Of a DNA stretch of 33,420 nt, positions 24,445 to 32,249 are shown piece by piece. The number at the start of each line of letters is the position of its first letter. The stretch's first letter is position 1. The stretch is from contig NZ_JBHOQJ010000062.1 in NCBI RefSeq assembly GCF_042408365.1, positions 1 to 33,420 of the forward strand, in the 5' to 3' direction. Position numbers and translations under genes: made by a program. The DNA is from Thermoflexus sp042408365. GTDB taxonomy: Bacteria > Chloroflexota > Anaerolineae > Thermoflexales > Thermoflexaceae. The notes beneath the pieces are model-generated. The model saw nothing but the letters and a program-made list of their open reading frames with translations. It was not told the DNA's origin and did no database searches.

Positions 24445-25899
24445 ATGGCTGTTCAGGAGCGTGTGCGGTTCGGGGAGGCGAAACTGTTTATCGGGGGCCA
24501 GTGGGTCGATGGCGGGACCCCGATCCCGGTGCGCGATAAATATACCGGGGAGGTGATCGGGACGGTCCCCGAGGCCCGACGGGAGGATGTGGAGGCCGCG
24601 GTGGCGGCGGCCCAGGAGGGGGCGAAGGCGATGGAAACCTTGCCGGCCTGGCGGCGGGCGGAGATCCTGCGGCGGGCGGCGGAGCTGATCCGGGAGCAGA
24701 AGGAGGAGTTCGCCCGGTTGATCGCTGCGGAGGCCGGAAAGGCCTTGAAGTGGGCGCGCGCGGAGGCGGAGCGGGCGATCTGGACGTTCACGATCGCCGC
24801 CGAGGAGGCCCGGCGGATCGGTGGCGAGGTGATCCCCCTGGATGCGGTGCCGGCCGGCGAGGGGTATTTTGGGTTCTACATCCGACGGCCGGTGGGGGTG
24901 GTGGCCGCTATCTCGCCGTTCAATTTCCCCTTGAACCTCGTGGCCCATAAAGTGGCGCCTGCCCTGGCGGCGGGGAACGCGGTGGTGCTGAAGCCGGCCA
25001 GCGCGACGCCTCTGACGGCGGTGAAGCTCGCCCAAGTTCTGGAAGCGGCGGGCGTGCCGCCGGGCGGGTTCAACCTGATCTTCGGGCCCGGTGGGACGGT
25101 AGGAGAGTGGCTGGCAGCCCATCCCGGGGTGGGCAAAGTCAGCTTCACCGGAAGCCGGGCGGTCGGGGACCGATTGACCCGGGTGGTGGGGATCAAGAAG
25201 CTAACTCTGGAGTTGGGGAATGCCACCCCGGTGGTGGTGGCGGACGATGTGACGGACCTGGGATGGGTGGCCCGGCGGCTGGCGATCGGGGCGTTTTACA
25301 ACTCCGGACAGGTGTGCATCTCCGTGCAACGGATCTATGGGACGCGAAGGATCTACGAGCCGCTGGTGGAGGCTTTCGCCGGGGCGGCCCAGGAGATGGT
25401 GGTGGGCGATCCCTTGGATGAGCGGGTGGATGTGGGGCCGCTGATCGATGAGCGGGAGGCGCTGCGGGTGGAAGGATGGGTCCAGGAGGCCGTGAGCGGG
25501 GGCGCGGAGGTGGTGACCGGCGGCCGGCGGGAGGGGCCGGTGATGTGGCCGACGGTGCTGATCCGAGCACGGCCGGAGATGCGGGTGGTGCGGGAAGAGG
25601 TGTTCGGGCCTGTAGCCTCTGTGCTGGAGGCAGGAGATTTTGAGGAGGCGTTGGCGGCGGCCAACGCCACGGAGTACGGCCTGCAGGTCGCCGTGTTCAC
25701 CCGGGACATCAACCGGGCCCTCCAGGCGATCCGCAAGCTGAACTTCGGAGGGATCATCATCAACGACACCCCGACCTTCCGGGCGGATCACATGCCCTAC
25801 GGCGGGGTGAAGGGAAGCGGGCTGGGTCGGGAAGGGGTGCGCTATGCCATCGAGGAGATGACCCACGTCCATATGGTGGTGATCCGCCCCGCGCCGTGA
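24445..25899 (+). CDS. NAD(P)-dependent aldehyde dehydrogenase
   Basis: 484 residues, normal length for the superfamily. Catalytic and cofactor residues are present: N160 (SPFNFP), K183 (LKPAS), FTGSRAVGD (about 234-242), E256 (LELGNA) and nucleophile C291 (SGQVCISVQR). It has no signal peptide. Sequence style is like lactaldehyde/glyceraldehyde-3-phosphate (non-phosphorylating) or succinate-semialdehyde dehydrogenases; substrate cannot be fixed. AGGAGGT precedes the ATG. It is monocistronic and ends in front of a large hairpin. Confidence 0.93.
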   Translation: MAVQERVRFGEAKLFIGGQWVDGGTPIPVRDKYTGEVIGTVPEARREDVEAAVAAAQEGAKAMETLPAWRRAEILRRAAELIREQKEEFARLIAAEAGKALKWARAEAERAIWTFTIAAEEARRIGGEVIPLDAVPAGEGYFGFYIRRPVGVVAAISPFNFPLNLVAHKVAPALAAGNAVVLKPASATPLTAVKLAQVLEAAGVPPGGFNLIFGPGGTVGEWLAAHPGVGKVSFTGSRAVGDRLTRVVGIKKLTLELGNATPVVVADDVTDLGWVARRLAIGAFYNSGQVCISVQRIYGTRRIYEPLVEAFAGAAQEMVVGDPLDERVDVGPLIDEREALRVEGWVQEAVSGGAEVVTGGRREGPVMWPTVLIRARPEMRVVREEVFGPVASVLEAGDFEEALAAANATEYGLQVAVFTRDINRALQAIRKLNFGGIIINDTPTFRADHMPYGGVKGSGLGREGVRYAIEEMTHVHMVVIRPAP

Positions 25900-25976
25900 A
25901 ACAGAATCGGGAACCTCGGAGAGCGCTCGCTGCCACGGAGCCGGGAGCGGCGTCAGGAGGTGTCCTGTGAGCAGTT

Positions 25977-26033
25977 CCCCCTCTGCTCCCCTCCCCGTGG
26001 CCCAATGAGCCACGGGGAGGGGAGCAGAGGGGG
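25977..26033. terminator. 25-bp perfect inverted repeat between convergent genes
   Basis: Left arm 25977-26001 and right arm 26009-26033 are perfectly complementary over 25 bases (core CTCCCCGTGGC / GCCACGGGGAG) around a 7-base loop CCAATGA. It sits between the ALDH stop and the stop of the copper protein gene, so it could stop transcripts from both sides. Neither side has a T-run, so a dispersed repeat is also possible. Confidence 0.5.
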
Positions 26034-26073
26034 CGTCATCGGCCGCCCGGTTTCGTGGGAAAACGGCGACGCG

Positions 26074-26544
26074 TTACCGGACGATCAGGGTGCCTTTCAT
26101 TCCCGCCTCATAATGGCCGGGGACGAAGCAACCGATCTCCCATTCCCCTTTACGATCCGCCGGAACCGTAAAAGTCAACGTCGCCTTCCCACCAGGCTCC
26201 AGCTCCACTTCGAACCCGTGCTCCTCCTCCTGCTCGACCTTCCCCTTTTCCACCGTGTAGGTCACCTTCACCTCAGCGAAGAAGTCGTGCTCAAAGCCTT
26301 CCGGCTTTCCCTCGTGTTGCTCAACCCCTTGGCCGACCATGAATTCATGTTCCACCTTGCCCTGGTTGACCAGCTGGAGGGTCACGGTCTGCCCGGCGGG
26401 GAGCTCCAGGCGGGCTGGCTTGAAGTAGAAGTCCCCTAGCTCCACGGTGATCGTGGGGCTTGAAGGGGCTGCAGGAGCGGCGCACGCACTAAGCGTCAGG
26501 GCTAACCCCATCAGAAGAATCAGGATACGCATCGCAGCGCGCAT
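26074..26544 (-). CDS. Type-1 copper (cupredoxin) lipoprotein
   Basis: 156 residues. Signal peptide with lipobox LSAC (C21), so it is anchored on the outer face of the membrane. The copper ligands are all visible: H66 (EHEF), C139, H144 and M149 in CFVPGHYEAGM. An acidic, His/Glu-rich insertion of roughly 35 residues (about 72-108) separates H66 from the rest of the fold, unusual for plastocyanin-like domains. It should carry single electrons outside the cell membrane. Last gene of the CuA/polyferredoxin set; the start at 26544 follows GGAGG. Confidence 0.88.
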   Translation of the reverse strand: MRAAMRILILLMGLALTLSACAAPAAPSSPTITVELGDFYFKPARLELPAGQTVTLQLVNQGKVEHEFMVGQGVEQHEGKPEGFEHDFFAEVKVTYTVEKGKVEQEEEHGFEVELEPGGKATLTFTVPADRKGEWEIGCFVPGHYEAGMKGTLIVR

Positions 26545-26584
26545 GGGAGCTTTCCTCCTTATCAATGGATGTTGGGTAATTCCG

Positions 26585-27256
26585 TTAAGGGCGCGGTGGC
26601 TCTCGGCTGAGCTCGAGAAGGAAACGGATCAGGGCTTCGATCTCTTCCTCAGAGAGGCGCCCTCCCCAGGCGGGCATGGCCGTCCCGGGCCGTCCCTGCC
26701 GGATGGTCTCACGGAGGGTCGCCTCATCCATCTGACGAACCCGGCCCCTCGCGTTCAGGGCGGGGCCAACGCCTCCCTCCCCCTGCGGCCCGTGGCAGGC
26801 CGCACAGTAGGTCTGGAACAGAAATGCGCCATCCGGGGCCGCCTCGACCTCCGGAACGGCCCCCCCGCCCGGGGGTCGCACGATCAACTCCCCGATCATA
26901 TCTGGATGGCGTGGGCTGCAGATCACCGTGCAAAGCACCCGATAGCGCCCGGGCCGCTCCGGGCGGAGCAGGACCTCCCGAACCTTCCCGGGCTCCACGG
27001 TCACGGAGATCCCTAACCCGGGGATGCTCAGACCGTGAACGACGTCCGCGCTGGTGACTCGTAAACGGACCGTTTCCCCCGCTTGGACCTCCAGCGTTTG
27101 GGGCTGCCAGCCGCCGGATTCAGGAACGCGGGCAACTAACCAACGGGTGGAACGGTTCCAAAGGCGGTCCGCCCCCCATAGACCAACTGGCAACCCTACG
27201 AGGATGATCAGGACCAAACTGCGAGCCATCCATTCCCACCGTTTGATGGCGGACAT
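26585..27256 (-). CDS. CuA-domain (COX II-like) protein fused to cytochrome c
   Basis: 223 residues: one N-terminal membrane anchor (about 10-28), a cupredoxin domain with the CuA ligand set H74, C109, C113, H117, M120 (CTVICSPRHPDM), and a C-terminal class I cytochrome c domain with CAACH (151-155) and axial M194 in GTAMPAWGG. The order matches fused subunit II of caa3-type oxidases, but standard subunit II has two membrane helices and a Glu between the two cysteines, where this protein has one helix and Val111. No oxidase subunit I or III is near. The start at 27256 has a GAGGGAG upstream and lies 10 bases after the polyferredoxin gene. Confidence 0.88.
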   Translation of the reverse strand: MSAIKRWEWMARSLVLIILVGLPVGLWGADRLWNRSTRWLVARVPESGGWQPQTLEVQAGETVRLRVTSADVVHGLSIPGLGISVTVEPGKVREVLLRPERPGRYRVLCTVICSPRHPDMIGELIVRPPGGGAVPEVEAAPDGAFLFQTYCAACHGPQGEGGVGPALNARGRVRQMDEATLRETIRQGRPGTAMPAWGGRLSEEEIEALIRFLLELSREPPRP

Positions 27257-27266
27257 GATCGCTCCC

Positions 27267-28685
27267 TCATCCGAGGTAAAGCCTCTGGAAAAGCAGCACA
27301 ATTAGAGTGATGAAGCCCGCGATCGGCAGGAGCGCTCGACGGGCCGCCTGCCCATCCCCGAAGTTCTGCTGGGCGATCCGGAAGGCCAGCACGATGGAAG
27401 CGATCAGACCCAACCACAGGAAGGGGAGTTGAAGGAAAGGAACCAACTCCGGCATATAGGGGGTCCATGGATAAGACGCTGTGCCCAGCAGGTTCCAACC
27501 CCGCCCCAGCGGATCGGAGAGCAAGGGAACCGCATAGGAGATGTTGATCAGGACGAACGAGAGCGTGAAGGCGATCCAGCCGGTCAACCCCAACGGGACC
27601 AGCGCGTAGGCGAGCTCGGTGAAGAGGCGTCGAAGCGGGACGTCGGCGCGCGCGATCCACCGGGCCGCGGCTACGGCGATGAGGAACAGGCCCGGGAGGC
27701 CGATGAGGTTCAGCCCAAGGAAGCCCGCCGCGTAAAGCGCGAAACGGGTTGGATCGCTCAGGTTAGCCCACTCCTTCAGGAATCCCCAAGGGCCGGTGTA
27801 GACTGCCGAGTAGATCAGGGCGCAGCTCAGCATAATGAAGGCTTTATACGCCTCATCCAGGCTCCGCCCCTTCCAGCCCGGGGCTCGCGCTAGCAGCAGA
27901 TCCTGTCCGAAGGGCCGCAGGAAGAGCCCCACATTCTCTTTCGGGCAAACCTTTAGGCATTCCGTGCACAGGCCACAGTCGATGTTCCGCCACAGGTTCC
28001 CCGGATAGCTCAGCCAAGGGCATGGGTAACCGTTGGCGTTGCCCCGAAGGCAGTCTTTCTCTTTGTGGGTGACGCAGATCTGAGGATCCTTCACCCGTAG
28101 TTCCAGCGGCGCGACCATTGCATAGAGCCCGATAAAGCCGCCCACCGGACACACGTAACGGCAGAAGACCCGTCGCTCGAAGAGGAGGGAGAGGAGGAGG
28201 GCAAGCCCGATGAAGACGGTCAATACGATCCCCGTCGCCAGCGGGCGGGTCAGGATGATGGCGCTGAAGAGGGCAACGGCGAGGAAAGTTCCGTTCTGAA
28301 GCCAAATGTTTCGGAGGGCCTTGGGCCAGGACAAGCCCAGGGTGAACGGTCGTCCCGGACGCCGGGCGATAATGGCCAGCCGTTGGAGCCACTCCCCGGG
28401 AGCCGGGATCGGGCACATCGCGCACCAGATGCGGCCAGCCAATGGGATCAGGAGGGTGATCAGGGCCGCCCACCAGACGATCCAGACGAAGATGATCGCG
28501 AAGTTACGGTTTCCGACCGGTGTGCCGAAGAAGGCCGCGACCAGCACCAGAACGAAGACGGCCAGGTTCGGCAGGATCAGCATGAACTGAAAGGCCCGAT
28601 GCTTCATAATCCGCTGCAGGGGTGCCCAGCGGGTTAGCTCCAGCCGTGGATGGACAAATTCTCGAACCGCGCCTCGAGCAGCCAT
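27267..28685 (-). CDS. Membrane polyferredoxin (NosR/NapH/CcoG-like 4Fe-4S protein)
   Basis: 472 residues with about 9-10 membrane segments. Cysteine motifs in order: CAMCP (C88, C91), CRYVCP (C175, C179), an extra set C204, C212, C222, and a ferredoxin-type CGLCTECLKVCP (C237, C240, C243, C247). The first two pairs on membrane helices followed by a cytoplasmic or peripheral ferredoxin loop match the NosR/NapH/CcoG membrane group, which moves electrons across or along the membrane. The four C-terminal helices (about 280-470) are an addition over NapH. It begins immediately after the TAG of the CuA gene (TAGATG), with AAAGGAGG upstream. The partner and electron direction are unknown. Confidence 0.85.
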   Translation of the reverse strand: MAARGAVREFVHPRLELTRWAPLQRIMKHRAFQFMLILPNLAVFVLVLVAAFFGTPVGNRNFAIIFVWIVWWAALITLLIPLAGRIWCAMCPIPAPGEWLQRLAIIARRPGRPFTLGLSWPKALRNIWLQNGTFLAVALFSAIILTRPLATGIVLTVFIGLALLLSLLFERRVFCRYVCPVGGFIGLYAMVAPLELRVKDPQICVTHKEKDCLRGNANGYPCPWLSYPGNLWRNIDCGLCTECLKVCPKENVGLFLRPFGQDLLLARAPGWKGRSLDEAYKAFIMLSCALIYSAVYTGPWGFLKEWANLSDPTRFALYAAGFLGLNLIGLPGLFLIAVAAARWIARADVPLRRLFTELAYALVPLGLTGWIAFTLSFVLINISYAVPLLSDPLGRGWNLLGTASYPWTPYMPELVPFLQLPFLWLGLIASIVLAFRIAQQNFGDGQAARRALLPIAGFITLIVLLFQRLYLG

Positions 28686-29189
28686 CTACTTCCTCCTTTC
28701 GGGCAACCAGAGGCGGCCCACCGTTGCCAGGGCGAGGAGCACGGTGCCCAGGGTCGCGCTATAGAAGGGGATGTTCGGTTTCACCACCAACTCGCCGATC
28801 ATAAACGGATGCAGGGGGCCGCAGGTCTCGGAGCAACGGAAGCGGAATTTCCCCGGCTTGGTGGCGATAAACTCGATGGTGACCTCCTGGCCGGGTTGCA
28901 CAACCTGGTTGATGCCGTAGCCATCCAGATAGAAACCGTGAGCGACATCGACAGCTCGCAGGTGGAGGACCACCCGTTCGCCCCAGTTGACCTCAAGCCG
29001 ACCTTCCGGAGCGTGACGGATATGCACTTCCCCAGGTTGAAGCGGATCGTAATGGAAGGCCTGGCTCACCAATTCCACCTCCCGAATGACGGGAGCCTTG
29101 GCCGAAACGATGCCCGCGGCGATTCCTGCTACAGGGACCAGGAGGCTCAGCAAACCGATCCCACCGGCTAGAAGCCCGGTTCCTCGCAT
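28686..29189 (-). CDS. Membrane-anchored CuA-domain protein
   Basis: 167 residues with one N-terminal (about 6-28) and one C-terminal (about 141-160) membrane helix around a cupredoxin domain. All CuA ligands are present: H84 (VAHGF), C119, E121, C123, H127 and M130 (CSETCGPLHPFM), as in cytochrome oxidase subunit II or nitrous oxide reductase. The C-terminal anchor after the CuA domain is not the usual subunit II layout. First gene of the four-gene set. The start at 29189 follows GGAGG by 5 bases; the frame is open to 29225 upstream. Confidence 0.88.
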   Translation of the reverse strand: MRGTGLLAGGIGLLSLLVPVAGIAAGIVSAKAPVIREVELVSQAFHYDPLQPGEVHIRHAPEGRLEVNWGERVVLHLRAVDVAHGFYLDGYGINQVVQPGQEVTIEFIATKPGKFRFRCSETCGPLHPFMIGELVVKPNIPFYSATLGTVLLALATVGRLWLPERRK

Positions 29190-29347
29190 CACAGCCTCCT
29201 TAATGGATTCCAGCAGCTCTTCCACCCTCCGTGCACCTGAGAGGGATCCAAAAGCAGGCAGGTTGTGGCTGATCTCACTATCAAATTACTGGGAAACAGG
29301 GGGGAGATGGGGTCCCCCGAGGCGGGGGATTTTCGGGGTTATCGAGA

Positions 29348-29365
29348 GGGTGATTTTTTTCACCC
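29348..29365. promoter_or_regulatory. CRP/FNR-superfamily-style operator candidate
   Basis: GGGTGA (29348-29353), six T's, TCACCC (29360-29365): a perfect inverted repeat with TGA-N6-TCA geometry, the spacing of CRP-type sites. It lies about 160 bases before the CuA gene start. A hairpin role cannot be excluded. Confidence 0.4.
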
Positions 29366-29514
29366 ATGGCCCTACGCTGTTTCTACGCATCCCGCAGGTT
29401 GGGAGGACATATTTCGACGCAGTCGCACGGGGTAGGGGGGAGGGACGTGGAGCCCGCTTGCTTCGCTGAGTGGGGGTCTGATCACTACCGTCCGGAGTGA
29501 CGAGTGCTTTATCC

Positions 29515-29566
29515 GGATTTGATTTTTAGTTTGAGTTTTAGGCCCCTGGGGTTTGGGGGCGGGGCC
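29515..29566 (+). repeat. Dispersed repeat B, copy 2
   Basis: ATTTGA..., GAGTTTTAGG, CCCCTGGGGTTTGG and GGGCGGGGCC in order, paralleling 18271-18316 with its attached hairpin arm. It lies about 50-100 bases past the response-regulator stop. Confidence 0.45.
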
Positions 29567-29618
29567 GTTGGCCTTCATCATCTCATGTTCTCAAAGATGA
29601 AGCACTCGCGGGACTCAT

Positions 29619-30275
29619 TTAATCGGGCGAAATCAGCCCGCGGCGCAGGGCATAAGCCACCAGGTCGGACCGGCGATGCAGGCCCAACTTCTCATAAAGG
29701 TGCTGCCGGTGGGTCTTCACGGTGTTCAGGCTAAGGCTTAAACGCTCGGCGATTTGCCGATTGGTGAGCCCCTGGGCGATTAAGCGGAGGATGGTTTGTT
29801 CTCGTGGGGTCAAGGGGATCTCTTCCAGGAAGGGTCGGAATTGTTGATTCAGATAATCTCGAACAAGGGAGGCAGCCAATTTAGGGGGCAGATAGACTCC
29901 GCCTTCATAAACGGCGTGAATCGCGTAAAGCAATTCCTCGCTGTCTGCACCCTTCAGGACATAACCGGCTGCCCCGGCCCGAAGGGCCTCGAAGAAGAAG
30001 GCTTCTTCCTCATGCATGGTCAGGATCAGGACCCGAGTTCCCGGCCAGGTCTGCACAATCCGACGGGTGACCTCCAGGCCGCTGAGATCCGGCAAGGTGA
30101 TGTCCAGCAACACGACGTCCGGCCGGCAGGCTTCCATCAGGGCCAGCGCTTCCTGAGCGCTTCCCGCTTGCCCGACCACCCGGAGGTCTGCCTCATCCTC
30201 CAATAAGGCGATCAGACCCTGGCGCACAATCGTGTGATCATCTACGATCAGGAGGCGGATGGGTCGTTCCTTCAC
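29619..30275 (-). CDS. NarL/FixJ-family response regulator
   Basis: 218 residues. Receiver domain (about 6-120) with acidic pocket D12/D13, phospho-acceptor D58 (LLDITLP) and lysine in YVLKGAD; LuxR-type helix-turn-helix (about 152-212; LTPREQTILRLIAQGLTNRQIAERL). It should bind DNA when phosphorylated by the kinase encoded upstream, 123 bases away. Its position next to the CuA operon makes that operon a natural target, which is inference. Confidence 0.93.
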   Translation of the reverse strand: MKERPIRLLIVDDHTIVRQGLIALLEDEADLRVVGQAGSAQEALALMEACRPDVVLLDITLPDLSGLEVTRRIVQTWPGTRVLILTMHEEEAFFFEALRAGAAGYVLKGADSEELLYAIHAVYEGGVYLPPKLAASLVRDYLNQQFRPFLEEIPLTPREQTILRLIAQGLTNRQIAERLSLSLNTVKTHRQHLYEKLGLHRRSDLVAYALRRGLISPD

Positions 30276-30398
30276 CGCCTATCCTCCTGTGGGGTCGGGG
30301 TTCTCCGGTCCCGCGAATCCGGCTCCCCACTGCGAAATCCCTACCCGCGGGCTGCCACCCCCCTCTGAGACGTCCCTCTACGAGAGCCGGAGCGCCTC

Positions 30399-32249
30399 TT
30401 AGGAGTGTAAATGTAATGGAATCCGCACGCGGATGGTTGTGCCCTGGCCAGGGCGGCTGTGGATCTCTAACTGACCTCCGATTAAGGTGGCGCGCTCTCG
30501 CATTCCGGCCAACCCCAGGCCCCGTCCGGGGCCTTCCGCCGTCACGGCCATCGGGTCAAACCCCCGGCCGTTGTCCTGTATTTCCATAATTAATTCCTTC
30601 TCCCCACGCGTCAAGCGGATCCACACATGGGTAGCCTGGCTATGGCGGGCCACATTATGCATGGCCTCCTGAGCAATGCGAAAGAGGATCAGCTCCACCT
30701 CGCCCGGCAACCGCTCAGTGATTCCCTCGGTCTCCAGGGTGAGCAGAATCCCCTGGGGGCCCAATAACGTCTCTGCCACTCCCCTCAAGGCAGGGATCAG
30801 CCCCAATTGATCCAGAACGCCTGGCCGCAAGGCGCTGATGACCCGCCGTAAATCCTCCATCGCCTGAGTGACCAGCTCGCGGGTCTGCTGGAGTTGTTCC
30901 TGAGCCCATGGGTTGGCCTCGCCCAGGATCTTCGCCAGGCGATCCAGGCCGAGCCGAACGGCTGTGAGGACTTGGCCCGCCTCGTCGTGCAGTTCGCGGG
31001 CCAGTCGGGCGCGCTCTTCCTCCTGCGCGGTCAACAGGCGGCGCAGCAGCTGACGGGTCAGGGCTTCTTGCTGACGCAGGGCCTCTGTCCGTTCCGCCAC
31101 CCGGATCTCGAGGGTTTCGCTCCAGCGGGCCAGCTCCTGGATGTTTTCCAGCAGCCGAAGCCGCATCCGTTCCAAGGCCTCCGCCATCGCCCCGATCTCA
31201 CCCCCCTCCGGAACCTGAAGCGGTGTGCTCAGATCCCCATCGGCGATCCGCTGGGCCGCTTGAGTCAGCCGGTGGACGGGGCGAACCAGCATGCGCGCGC
31301 CCACGAGACTGGCCCCCCAAATCCCTCCCAAGGCGAGCAGGCCCACAAGGGCCAATCCCCAGCGCAGACGATTAATCGGGGCGCTGATCGTATCGAGATC
31401 CCCTCCAATCGCAATGGCCAGGGGAGCCGAGTGTAAAGGGGCGAAGGCCATCACGTGGAGATGGCCAGGGGATTCGCCGGGGAGGCCGAATTCGACGGGC
31501 ACGATCGACACCCGCGCTCGGCCCTCGGCGAAAGCCTGGCGATAGAAGCGAGCATGCTCTCCTGGGCTCCCACAGGGGATCTGTAGCGTTGAGGCCATCA
31601 CATCCCCTTGAGGATCCAGGAGCAGCGCATGGCCGATCCGTCCCAATCGGGCCGAACGTTGCAGGACCTGCTGGATGCGCGTCCCATCCAGGCGGATCAG
31701 GCCACCCACAAAGCCCCACCGTTTTCCGTTTAAGCGCTCGAGGGGCATCGCCAGGAAGATCACAGGGGCTTTGCTTGTCGGATGACAGAAAGGCCGGGAG
31801 ACGCTTGGGCCTTCTGCTTTCAATGGAAGATCGATTCCAAGGTTCTTGAAGAGCGAACTTCCGGTCGGGAATCCTTCCTGGGGGTAGGCCGTCTGCAAGC
31901 GGCCGTCCGGGTCCAGAAGCACTAACCCCGTGAATTCAGGCGCTCCCTGCTCGTGGGCCATGGCGAATCGAGCGGCGAGCTGCGCCTCGTTCTCAATCCC
32001 TTGGGAGGACAGCTCTTGCGAGAGCTGGCGGAGCTCCTCGACGGCGTGAACGAACAGATCCTCCAGCTCCCCTGCCGCCATCTCGGCCAGCAGCTGGCGT
32101 TCCTCCAATAGACGGGCGATGCTTTCCTGGACGGCTCGCTCCCCCAGTGTGGAGAAAACGAGGAACAGGGCCAAGAAACCCAGGCTGAGGCTCAAGGCCA
32201 AGCGAGGCCACAGCCCGAGGCGCTGGATGAGCCCTCCCCATCCCATCAT
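30399..32249 (-). CDS. Membrane sensor histidine kinase (NarX/DesK type, HisKA_3)
   Basis: 616 residues. Transmembrane helix at about 13-36, a long extracytoplasmic sensor (about 37-290, probably double Cache, with paired LLDPDG/LLDPQG strands), a second helix (about 297-322), HAMP (about 323-375), coiled coil, HisKA_3 with phospho-His H421 (LARELHDEAGQ), and an HATPase domain (DNGRGFDP, GRGLGLAGMRERA). The start at 32249 overlaps the stop of the TusA-rhodanese gene as ATGA, with a second ATG adjacent. Ligand unknown; the operon partner suggests a sulfur compound. Confidence 0.92.
   Translation of the reverse strand: MMGWGGLIQRLGLWPRLALSLSLGFLALFLVFSTLGERAVQESIARLLEERQLLAEMAAGELEDLFVHAVEELRQLSQELSSQGIENEAQLAARFAMAHEQGAPEFTGLVLLDPDGRLQTAYPQEGFPTGSSLFKNLGIDLPLKAEGPSVSRPFCHPTSKAPVIFLAMPLERLNGKRWGFVGGLIRLDGTRIQQVLQRSARLGRIGHALLLDPQGDVMASTLQIPCGSPGEHARFYRQAFAEGRARVSIVPVEFGLPGESPGHLHVMAFAPLHSAPLAIAIGGDLDTISAPINRLRWGLALVGLLALGGIWGASLVGARMLVRPVHRLTQAAQRIADGDLSTPLQVPEGGEIGAMAEALERMRLRLLENIQELARWSETLEIRVAERTEALRQQEALTRQLLRRLLTAQEEERARLARELHDEAGQVLTAVRLGLDRLAKILGEANPWAQEQLQQTRELVTQAMEDLRRVISALRPGVLDQLGLIPALRGVAETLLGPQGILLTLETEGITERLPGEVELILFRIAQEAMHNVARHSQATHVWIRLTRGEKELIMEIQDNGRGFDPMAVTAEGPGRGLGLAGMRERATLIGGQLEIHSRPGQGTTIRVRIPLHLHS

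Larger units (their letters stand above)
29190..29618. other. Intergenic region upstream of the CuA operon
   Basis: 429 bases without a recognised gene. It holds a 7-bp hairpin TCCCCCG-AGG-CGGGGGA (29313-29329), the CRP/FNR-style palindrome (29348-29365) and repeat B copy 2 (29515-29566). Open frames crossing it have no family features. Confidence 0.4.

Noticed and set aside
26585..29189. Cytochrome c oxidase operon
   Set aside because: Two CuA proteins suggest it at first, but no subunit I or III, no heme-copper helices and a polyferredoxin in the middle argue against a standard oxidase.
26074..29189. Nitrous oxide reductase (nos) cluster
   Set aside because: No NosZ beta-propeller with CuZ histidines, no NosD/F/Y/L in the window; only the polyferredoxin and CuA domains overlap in theme.
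29086..29469. 127-codon plus-strand open frame over the CuA gene start
   Set aside because: Partly antisense to the CuA protein and partly across a regulatory palindrome; composition not protein-like.
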